A stretch of DNA of 55,513 nt from Modestobacter excelsi (lineage in GTDB: Bacteria; Actinomycetota; Actinomycetes; Mycobacteriales; Geodermatophilaceae), in the NCBI RefSeq assembly GCF_005930495.1, contig NZ_SJEX01000022.1:1-55513 (forward strand), given 5' to 3'. Of the stretch, positions 44,803-52,048 are shown one piece after another. The position numbers and the translations under genes are program-made. The notes under the pieces are model-generated. The model searched no databases. It was not told the origin of the DNA and saw only the letters and a program-made list of their open reading frames with translations. Within the stretch, counting starts at the first letter, position 1; each line of letters starts with the position of its first letter.

Positions 44803-46332
44803 CTACTGCTCCGAGCCCGCGTACCCCAGCTCGGCGAAGGTGACCGTCCCGTCGACGGCGTACAGCCCGAGGACGCGACCGGTGAAGGACACCGCGGCCT
44901 CGGCGGTCCAGTGCCGGCCGTCGAGTTCGGTCAGCTGCACCTCGTCGTCCCCGCTGACCGCGGTCAGCCGGATGCGGTCGCCGCCGAGCGCCTTCGGGTC
45001 GAATCCGGTCGGGGGTGGGGACATCTCCATCCGCAGCTCCACCTCGCCGGCGGGGAAGGTGTGCTCCCAGGTCTGGGTGAGGCCGGTGACGACAGCTCGT
45101 GCGGTCACGGTGACGTGATCGCCGTGACCGCGGGCCTCGAGCTCGAGGTGCTGGGCCTCGGAGTACCGCGCGGCGAGCCCCCCGGTGCCGCGGCTGGCGT
45201 CCACCCGGGTCGAGATGGTGGCGGTCAGGTGCCGCTGCCGGCGCCCCAGGAAGCAGGGGGCGGTCGCGTCCAGCGTCGAGCCGTTCCCGGTGATGGCGAG
45301 CCGCCCGGGCGTGGCGGTCAGCGAAGCGACGTCGGCCGGAGTCCGGCGGACCCCCAGCCACCCCGGGTCATCCAGCGCAGCCGGGTCGGTGAAGTCGAAG
45401 ACGACCTCCTCCACGCCCAGGCGGGGCGCGAGCTCGAGCGGAGCCGGCAGCGGCCAGTCGTCGACCCACTCGACGTCGGTCAGGAAGGTCTCCCGACCCA
45501 GCGGGGAGAACGCGCGGGTCAGACCCAGCGGCCGGACGCCGAGGAGGACCAGCGCCGAGCCGCCGTCGGGGGTGGCGACCAGGTCGGCGTGGCCGGTGTT
45601 CTGGACCGGCCGCTTGGTGCCGCGGGCGGTGAGCACCGGGTTGGCCGGACACGGCTCGAACGGCCCCTGCGGAGAACGGCTGCGGGCGACGCTGACGGCG
45701 TGACCGCGCTCGGTGCCACCCTCGGCGATCATCAGGTACCACCAGTCACCGCGCCGGTGCAGGTGCGGGGCTTCCGGGAACATCGAGCCGGTCCCCGACC
45801 ACAGCGACCGGGGCGGCTCCAGCGCCGTGCCGGTGTCCAGGTCGACGCGGACCTGCTGGATGCCGTGGTGGGCCCCGATGTCCTCCCCCGTCGTGCCCAG
45901 ACCGGAGTAGGTGACGTAGGCAGTGCCGTCGTCGTCCCAGGCCAGGTCGGGGTCGATGCCGTCGATCCCGTCGATCGTCGTCCCGTCGCTCCACAGGCCG
46001 GCCGGGTCGGTGGCGGTGAACACCACGCAGCCGCGCGGGCTCATCGCGACGGTGACGATCACGTGGAAGACGCCGTCGCGGTACCGGATCGTGGGTGCCC
46101 ACACGCCGCAGCCGGTGACGACGCCCTGGATCTCCACCTGCTCGGGGCGGGTGGCGACGTTGCCGATGTGCGTCCACTCCACCAGGTCGGTGCTGCGGTA
46201 CACCGGCATCCCGGGCAGGTACTCGAACGTGGACGTGACCAGGAAGTAGGCGCCGTCGGCGAACACCACGCTGGGATCGGGGTTGAAGCCCGGGATCAAC
46301 GGGTTGGGACGGACGGGCATGCCGGTGGTCAT
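44803..46332 (-). CDS. Glycoside hydrolase family 43 (beta-xylosidase/arabinofuranosidase type), copy 1
   Basis: The product has 509 residues. An N-terminal five-bladed propeller carries the three GH43 acids: Asp in IPGFNPDPSVV (base), Asp in GIDPDLAWDDDGT (pKa modulator), and Glu in MFPEAPHLHRRG (acid). VQNTGHADLV is also typical. Residues from about 320 on form a C-terminal beta-sandwich (LTATISTRVDASRGTGGLAARY, LTELDGRHWTAEAAVSFTG) as in exo-acting beta-xylosidases. No signal peptide is present. ATG 46332 overlaps the stop of the GH2 gene by 4 nt. A clear paralogue lies at 50561-52048. Confidence 0.93.
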   Translation of the reverse strand: MTTGMPVRPNPLIPGFNPDPSVVFADGAYFLVTSTFEYLPGMPVYRSTDLVEWTHIGNVATRPEQVEIQGVVTGCGVWAPTIRYRDGVFHVIVTVAMSPRGCVVFTATDPAGLWSDGTTIDGIDGIDPDLAWDDDGTAYVTYSGLGTTGEDIGAHHGIQQVRVDLDTGTALEPPRSLWSGTGSMFPEAPHLHRRGDWWYLMIAEGGTERGHAVSVARSRSPQGPFEPCPANPVLTARGTKRPVQNTGHADLVATPDGGSALVLLGVRPLGLTRAFSPLGRETFLTDVEWVDDWPLPAPLELAPRLGVEEVVFDFTDPAALDDPGWLGVRRTPADVASLTATPGRLAITGNGSTLDATAPCFLGRRQRHLTATISTRVDASRGTGGLAARYSEAQHLELEARGHGDHVTVTARAVVTGLTQTWEHTFPAGEVELRMEMSPPPTGFDPKALGGDRIRLTAVSGDDEVQLTELDGRHWTAEAAVSFTGRVLGLYAVDGTVTFAELGYAGSEQ

Positions 46333-48740
46333 CGTGCCTCCACGGAGACGGTCACCGGCGCGCACCCGTCCGCCACGGCGGTCAGGGTGATCACACCGGG
46401 GCCGGCGGGCCGGACGACGGCGAGCGCGCGGCCGTCGAAGGTGGTGTGCACAGCGTCGAGGTAGGACTCCTCGGTCGCCGGCGCGGCGCTGCCGAACCCG
46501 GCGAGCGCTCCCGGCCCGTCCACGGACACGGTCACCTCGCGGTCCCGCCCCAGGAACACCGTGCCCTCGGCGTCGGTGAGCGCGAGGTCCACGTACGCCA
46601 GGTCGGCGTCGCCGGCCCGGATGACGCCGCGGTCGGCGACCGCCGTCAGCTGCACCGGCCCGGACGCCGACCGGAGCGAGCACCGGCCGGTCTCGGCACC
46701 GCCGCTGCGGCCGACCGCGGTCAGCTCGCCGGGGGCGTAGGGCACCTCGAACTGCGCCCGGAACCGCTGGGCCTCCCCTGCCTTGGCGGTGCCCAGCGAG
46801 CGCCCGTCGAGCAGCAGCTCGACCTCCTCGGCGTCGCTGTAGACCTCGACGGTCAAGGGTGTGCCCGCTGCACCGGCGAAGCTCCAGCTGCCCACCGAGT
46901 CGGTCCACGCCCACGGCGGCGCCGTGGTCTCCCGGCCCGACCGCTCGGGCCGCACGACCGCGAGGTAGGGGTCGCTGCGCCGGCCGAACACGATCTCCCG
47001 GTAGTAGGACGCCGGCCGGCGGTGGCCGGTGACGTCGATGTCGCCGCACCAGGCGAGCAGCCACGGGTAGGGGCCGGCCAGACCGCGTGCGTCCGGGTCC
47101 TCGACGTCCGACGTCCGACCGATGCCGGCCTCGCCGAGGTAGTCCCACCCGGTCCAGGTGAAGTCGCCGATGACGTGCGGGTTGTCCTGCACGAGCCGCC
47201 ACAGCCGGTCGATCTCGGCGGCGAAGGTCTCGCTGCCCACGACGACCCGGTTCGGGAAGGTCGCCCGGTCGGTCTCGTAGCGGGCGTCCATGTAGTTCAT
47301 GCCGGCCACGTCGAGCACGGCGAAGGACTCCGCGGTGCGCCGGCCGACCAGCTCGGAGCCGGACAGCTCCCGCATGAAGCCGCCCATGTTCGACAGCATC
47401 GTGTTGATGCCGCCCTCGGCGGCCGCGAGGTCGGCCGTCGCCTCACCGATGACCGCGAGGGCACCGTTCACCCCGTTGGTGACCAGCCGGGTCGGGTCGA
47501 GCCGGCGCACCTCCTCGGCCAGCCGCCGCGACCACAGCGCGCCGTGCGGGGTGCCGACCTCGGGGATCTCGTTGCCGATCGAGTACAGGACGACGCTGGG
47601 GTGGTTCACGTCCTTGGCCACCATCGCCGCGACGTCGCGCTGCCACCACTCCGGGAAGTCCAGGGCGGCGTCGAAGTCGGACTTGCTCTCGGTCCACATG
47701 TCGGTGAGCTCGTCCATGACCAGGACACCGAGCCGGTCGCAGGCCTCCAGGGCCGCGCGGCTGATGGGGTTGTGCGAGCTGCGGACCGCGTTGAACCCGG
47801 CGGCCTGCAGCAGCTCGATCCGGCGCTCGTCGGCCCGGTCGACGGTCGCCGCGCCCAGCACCCCGTTGTCGGAGTGGATGCAGGCGCCCCGGAGCAGCAC
47901 CGGCTCACCGTTGACCCGCAGGCCGCGGACCGGATCGACGGAGAGCGTGCGGATGCCCACCGTGACCGTCTCGTCGTCGACCGGTCCGTTGCCCTCGTGC
48001 AGCGTCACGGTCGCGGTGTACAGCGACGGGGAGTCCGGCCCCCACAGCGCCGGGTCCGGCACGACCAGCCGCTGCCGCACCACCGCCGGCTGGCCTGGAC
48101 GCACGCTCACCGGCGCCCGGTCACGAGCCACCACGTCGCCGTCGGGGCCGCGCAGTTCGGTGACCGCCTCCACCGTCGCCATCCGGGGCCGGTCGTTCTC
48201 GACGGTGGTCACCACCTCGACGACGGCGAGGTCGCGGTCGGCGTCCACGGTGGTGACCCGGACGCCGTCCCGGGCGACGTGCAGCAGCGGGCCGACGACG
48301 AGGTGCACCGGCCGGGTGATGCCGGCACCGGCGTACCACCGGGAGTCGGCGGAGGAGCGGCAGACCACCCGGACCTCGTTCTGCTCGCCGTACCGCAGGT
48401 GGTCGTCGAGGGCGACGGCAAAGCCGGTGTAGCCCGTGGCCCAGTGCCCGGCCAGCGCGCCGTTGACGTAGACCATGGCCGAGCGGTAGACCGCCTCGAA
48501 CTCCAGCAGCCAGCGCTGTCCGGCGGCCTCGGCGGGGACGTCGAAGAGCTTCCGGTACTCGTGCACGCCGCCCGGGAAGTAGCCGGACGCGGCGCCGTGC
48601 GCCGCGTCGCGCGGCTGCCCCAGGGTCGCGTCGTGCGGCAGCGTCACGTCCTGCCAGGGTGCGGCGGCACCGACGATCTCGGCGAAGGAATTGGCGTGCC
48701 GGCGGGTCGACCAGCCGGCGGTGAACGGGGTGCGGCGCAT
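46329..48740 (-). CDS. Glycoside hydrolase family 2 (beta-galactosidase type)
   Basis: The product has 803 residues. Domain order is the GH2 sugar-binding jelly roll (WQDVTLPHDATLG, GYFPGGVHEYRKLF), the immunoglobulin-like domain, the TIM barrel and two C-terminal beta domains. The barrel contains LRGACIHSDNGVLGAA and RSSHNPISRAALEACDRLG. The acid/base is Glu391 in VVLYSIGNEIPEVG and the probable nucleophile Glu504 in VVVGSETFAAEID. There is no signal peptide. ATG 48740 has AAGGA upstream. Exo-acting beta-galactosidase is the likeliest activity, fitting galactose side chains on rhamnogalacturonan. It is the first gene of the operon with GH43 copy 1 and diverges from the SDR gene. Confidence 0.93.
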   Translation of the reverse strand: MRRTPFTAGWSTRRHANSFAEIVGAAAPWQDVTLPHDATLGQPRDAAHGAASGYFPGGVHEYRKLFDVPAEAAGQRWLLEFEAVYRSAMVYVNGALAGHWATGYTGFAVALDDHLRYGEQNEVRVVCRSSADSRWYAGAGITRPVHLVVGPLLHVARDGVRVTTVDADRDLAVVEVVTTVENDRPRMATVEAVTELRGPDGDVVARDRAPVSVRPGQPAVVRQRLVVPDPALWGPDSPSLYTATVTLHEGNGPVDDETVTVGIRTLSVDPVRGLRVNGEPVLLRGACIHSDNGVLGAATVDRADERRIELLQAAGFNAVRSSHNPISRAALEACDRLGVLVMDELTDMWTESKSDFDAALDFPEWWQRDVAAMVAKDVNHPSVVLYSIGNEIPEVGTPHGALWSRRLAEEVRRLDPTRLVTNGVNGALAVIGEATADLAAAEGGINTMLSNMGGFMRELSGSELVGRRTAESFAVLDVAGMNYMDARYETDRATFPNRVVVGSETFAAEIDRLWRLVQDNPHVIGDFTWTGWDYLGEAGIGRTSDVEDPDARGLAGPYPWLLAWCGDIDVTGHRRPASYYREIVFGRRSDPYLAVVRPERSGRETTAPPWAWTDSVGSWSFAGAAGTPLTVEVYSDAEEVELLLDGRSLGTAKAGEAQRFRAQFEVPYAPGELTAVGRSGGAETGRCSLRSASGPVQLTAVADRGVIRAGDADLAYVDLALTDAEGTVFLGRDREVTVSVDGPGALAGFGSAAPATEESYLDAVHTTFDGRALAVVRPAGPGVITLTAVADGCAPVTVSVEAR

Positions 48741-48955
48741 GGCCGTCCTTCCATCGAGGGCACGAGAGGGAAGCACGCGACGGATGGCGTCCTGGCTGGA
48801 GCGCCCCATGCTGACGCGGGTCCCGGCTCGAGGCGACCGGCCGTCCGCTGGGTCGCCGCCAGAGCCCGCGGACCGATCCTCCGCGATCCGCACGTCCCGG
48901 CGACACCGGTGTGCCGGTGGATGGCAGCAGGTCTCCGACGGATCGCGACGCCCGC

Positions 48956-48961
48956 CAGACT
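48956..48961 (+). promoter_or_regulatory. -10 element CAGACT for a leaderless SDR transcript
   Basis: CAGACT lies 6 nt before the GTG start. No Shine-Dalgarno is present. Confidence 0.4.
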
Positions 48962-48967
48962 GCCGAC

Positions 48968-49720
48968 GTGAGTGGACGACTGGCAGGGAAGACGGCGCTG
49001 GTCACCGGGGCTGCGGCCGGCATCGGCCGAGCAGTGGCCGACAGGTTCGTCGCCGAGGGAGCACAGGTCGCCTACGCCGACCGCGACGCCGCCGGCGCCG
49101 AGGCGGCCGCCACGGCGTCGGGCGGGCGGGCGGTGCGCATGGACGTCACCGACGAGGACAGCGTGGCCGACGGTTTCGCCGAGCTGGCCGAGGCCGGCTG
49201 GGTCCCCGACGTCGTGGTCGTCAACGCCGGCGTCCAGCTGTTCGGGCAGGACGCCGAGATCGCCGACCTGGACCTCGACGTCTGGCGGCGCACCCACGAC
49301 GTGAACCTGACCGGCGCGTTCCTGACCATCAAGCACGCCGTGCGGGCCATGCTGACCGTCGGTGGCGGGTCGATCGTGCTCACCGGCAGCCCCACCGCGA
49401 TCCGCGGCGAGGGCGCGGAGTTCACCGCCTACGCCTCGTCGAAGGCCGGCATGCTCGGGCTGGGCCGCACGGTCGCCGCTGCCTACGCCCGCCGCGGCAT
49501 CCGGGTGAACAGCGTCGTCCCGCCCTACACCGAGACCGGTCTGGTCAGCACCATCACCGACGATCCCGAGGCGCGGGCCGCGATCGTCGGCCGGATCCCG
49601 ATGGGGCGGGCCGGCACGACCCGCGACCTCGAGGGCGTGATGGTGTTCCTCGCCAGCGACGAGTCGGCCTTCGCCACCGGCGCGACGTTCGCCGTCGACG
49701 GGGGCATGACCACGCTCTGA
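48968..49720 (+). CDS. Short-chain dehydrogenase in the glycan locus
   Basis: This 250-residue classical SDR has cofactor motif VTGAAAGIGRAVADRF, an acidic YADRD after strand two (favouring NAD), VVNAGVQLFG (a variant of NNAG), catalytic Ser in IVLTGSPTAI, and YASSKAGM. The C-terminal FATGATFAVDGGMTTL is standard. It is the only plus-strand gene of the glycan locus and diverges from the GH2 gene. Its neighbours include an alpha-L-rhamnosidase, so an aldose 1-dehydrogenase role (for example L-rhamnose or D-galactose) is possible but not shown. Confidence 0.9.
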   Translation: MSGRLAGKTALVTGAAAGIGRAVADRFVAEGAQVAYADRDAAGAEAAATASGGRAVRMDVTDEDSVADGFAELAEAGWVPDVVVVNAGVQLFGQDAEIADLDLDVWRRTHDVNLTGAFLTIKHAVRAMLTVGGGSIVLTGSPTAIRGEGAEFTAYASSKAGMLGLGRTVAAAYARRGIRVNSVVPPYTETGLVSTITDDPEARAAIVGRIPMGRAGTTRDLEGVMVFLASDESAFATGATFAVDGGMTTL

Positions 49721-49733
49721 CCCGGCCCCCGGC

Positions 49734-50564
49734 TCAGCCGGTGCGGCGCTCGTGCAGCCGCAGCCGGGCGAGCAGGTCGGCGACCAGCAGCCGGACGTCG
49801 ACGTCGGTGTAGACCCGGCGGGTCGGCGAGCCGGTCCACGTGCTGGAGGCGTCGTCCAGCGCGGTGACCAGGACCGGCGGGCTGTCACCCAGCGGCCACA
49901 CCTCGCCGAGCTGCACGAAGTCGGGCAGCGGCAGCTCGAGGAAGCGCTGCCAGAGCCACGCGCCCAGCCGTCCGGCGCCGCCAAGGTCGTGCTCCAGCTC
50001 GGCGACCGAGTACGAGCACCGGCGGTAGGTCTCCAGCGGGAACTGCCAGACCGGGAGCTCGCCCCGACCCAGCACCTCCTCGGCCGCCTGGAGGTCGGTG
50101 TCCCGGTTGTACTCGTCCGCGTCGGGGTCCAGCGACCCGCCGATCCACACCAAGGTCAGCCGCCCGGCGATGTCCGGGGCCTGCCGCAGCGCCTGGGCGA
50201 CGTTGGTCAGGGGGCCGGCGCAGACCAGGAAGAGCGGCAGCGGGTCGGCCCGCCGCGCCTCGGCGACGATGGCGTCCGCGGCGGCCGACGTGGTGTCGCC
50301 CCCGCCGATCGGGACGTCGCACCCGGCGGCCACGACCGGCCGGTGGGTGCCGACCAGGTCGACGAGCTCCTGGGCGAGCCGCGCGCCGGCGGCGGCCGTG
50401 CCCGCGGGCGGGCCGAAGACAGGGCTGTTCTGCGAGCCGGTCACCGCCACCACCCGGTTTGCCGGGCTGAGCAGGTGGTGGGCCAGTGCCACCAGCCCGT
50501 CCGGGTCGCCGGCCCAGTCGTTGTCGATGACGACCCGGCAGCGTTCCGCGATCCGCAAGCTCAT
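49734..50564 (-). CDS. Nucleoside hydrolase-like protein in the glycan operon
   Basis: This 276-residue protein has the nucleoside hydrolase fold pattern: an N-terminal Asp-rich loop (VVIDNDWAGDPDGLVALAHH), a strand with AVTGSQNS, the central PLFLVCAGPLTNVAQAL, LVWIGGSLD, and a C-terminal VYTDVDVRLL. The usual DTDPGxDD calcium loop is altered to DNDWAGDPDG, as in a divergent subgroup often found near carbohydrate genes. ATG 50564 overlaps the stop of GH43 copy 2 by 4 nt, so it is translated with the glycosidases. It may cleave another N- or O-ribosyl/furanosyl bond rather than nucleosides. Function is uncertain. Confidence 0.8.
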   Translation of the reverse strand: MSLRIAERCRVVIDNDWAGDPDGLVALAHHLLSPANRVVAVTGSQNSPVFGPPAGTAAAGARLAQELVDLVGTHRPVVAAGCDVPIGGGDTTSAAADAIVAEARRADPLPLFLVCAGPLTNVAQALRQAPDIAGRLTLVWIGGSLDPDADEYNRDTDLQAAEEVLGRGELPVWQFPLETYRRCSYSVAELEHDLGGAGRLGAWLWQRFLELPLPDFVQLGEVWPLGDSPPVLVTALDDASSTWTGSPTRRVYTDVDVRLLVADLLARLRLHERRTG

Positions 50565-52048
50565 GAGGTGTCCTTCCCGGAGTAGGTGGACGAGCGGACG
50601 ATGAGAGAACCCGACGAGCACCAGACGCCGGCCAGCCGGCCGGTCATCCCGCCGGCGACCTCGGTGGAGACGTAGCGGCCGTCCAGCCGGCCGAGCTCGG
50701 TGAACTCCCCGTCCACGACGACGCCGGCCAGCAGCTGGTCCGGACCGAGCGCGGTCGAGGAGAAGTGGCCCTCGTCCGGCACCGCGCGGATCTCCAGGGT
50801 CACGTCACCGGCCGGGACGTCGGCCGAGCCGAGCACCGAGCGCAGCCCGCCGACCTGGGCCACCGCCCGCACCGTCCCACCGGACAGCTCCAGGTCGAGG
50901 TGGTGCCGGCCGTCCATCCGCATCGACAGCCCGCCGACGCCCCCGCTCGCGTCCACCACCGCCCGCACCGAGCAGGTCAGGTGCTCCTGCCGGCGGCCCA
51001 CGAAGGCCCGGTCCTCGGATGTGGGGTCGTCCGACGCCGGGTGGGCGTCCACGGCCTCGAGCCGCCAGCCACCGTCGGTGCGGGTCAAGACGTCGGCCGG
51101 GAACCGGCGGGGCGAGACCCAGGAGACCGGCAGCTCGTCGCCGGTCAGCTCCTCGATCGACACGGGGCCGGCGGCCGGCGCGAGCCAGGCACCCAGCCGC
51201 GGCCAGCCGTCGACCCACTCGACCTCGGCGGCGAAGGTCTCCCGGCCGAGGACGTGGAACTGGGGGCTGGTGCCGCGGATCCGGACACCGTGGAAGACGA
51301 TCGCCCAGCTGCCGTCGGGTCGCTGGACCAGGTCGGCGTGGCCGGTGTTTTGCACCGGCGACTCGACGCCTCGGTGGGTGAGCAGCGGGTTGCCCGGGCC
51401 CGCTTCCCACGGCCCGGACGGCGAGGGCCCGCGGGCGATCGTCACGGCGTGGCCGCGCTCGGTGCCGCCCTCGGCGATCAGCAGGTACCACCACTCGCCC
51501 ACCCGGTACAGGTGCGGGCCCTCGGGGAACCGGCCGCCGGTGCCCTGCCAGAGGTGCTGTCGCTCGGTGAGCGCCGCGCCGGTGACCGGGTCGACGGCCT
51601 GCTGCACCAGCCCGGCCGGGCCACCCGCGCCGAACCCGGCGTAGCTGACCAGCAGGGTGCCGTCGTCGTCCCAGGCCAGGTCGGGGTCGATGCCGCGCAC
51701 CTCGGGAAGCCGCACCGGCTCCGACCACTCCCCCAGCGGGTCATCGGCGGTGACCAGCGTCTGCCAGCCACCGTCGGCGAGATTGGTGGTGATCATCCAG
51801 AACCGGCCGTCGTGGTGGCGGATCGTGCACGCCGTGATGCCACCCGACCCGGGGGCGGCCGAGACGTCGAGCTGCGGCGGCCGGGCCAGCACGTGCCCGA
51901 CCTGCTCCCAGGAGAGCAGGTCGGTCGACCGGAAGAGCGGCACACCGGGGGCGTACTCGAAGCTGGAGTGCACCATCCAGTAGGTGTCGCCGACCCGGCA
52001 GATGCTCGGGTCCGGGTGGAAGCCCGGGACGACGGGCGTGAGCGTCAC
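50561..52048 (-). CDS. Glycoside hydrolase family 43, copy 2
   Basis: The 495-residue protein has the same architecture as copy 1. Base Asp lies in VPGFHPDPSICR, Asp in GIDPDLAWDDDGT, and acid Glu in RFPEGPHLYRVGEWW. IAEGGTERGHAV and VQNTGHADLV are shared with copy 1. The C-terminal beta-sandwich is LTCSVRAVVDASGGVGGLSMR to TGRLAGVWCSSG. There is no signal peptide. GTG 52048 overlaps the GH78 stop by 4 nt (GTGA). The many shared long motifs indicate duplication followed by divergence, probably giving different linkage or sugar preference (xylose versus arabinose). Confidence 0.93.
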   Translation of the reverse strand: MTLTPVVPGFHPDPSICRVGDTYWMVHSSFEYAPGVPLFRSTDLLSWEQVGHVLARPPQLDVSAAPGSGGITACTIRHHDGRFWMITTNLADGGWQTLVTADDPLGEWSEPVRLPEVRGIDPDLAWDDDGTLLVSYAGFGAGGPAGLVQQAVDPVTGAALTERQHLWQGTGGRFPEGPHLYRVGEWWYLLIAEGGTERGHAVTIARGPSPSGPWEAGPGNPLLTHRGVESPVQNTGHADLVQRPDGSWAIVFHGVRIRGTSPQFHVLGRETFAAEVEWVDGWPRLGAWLAPAAGPVSIEELTGDELPVSWVSPRRFPADVLTRTDGGWRLEAVDAHPASDDPTSEDRAFVGRRQEHLTCSVRAVVDASGGVGGLSMRMDGRHHLDLELSGGTVRAVAQVGGLRSVLGSADVPAGDVTLEIRAVPDEGHFSSTALGPDQLLAGVVVDGEFTELGRLDGRYVSTEVAGGMTGRLAGVWCSSGSLIVRSSTYSGKDTS

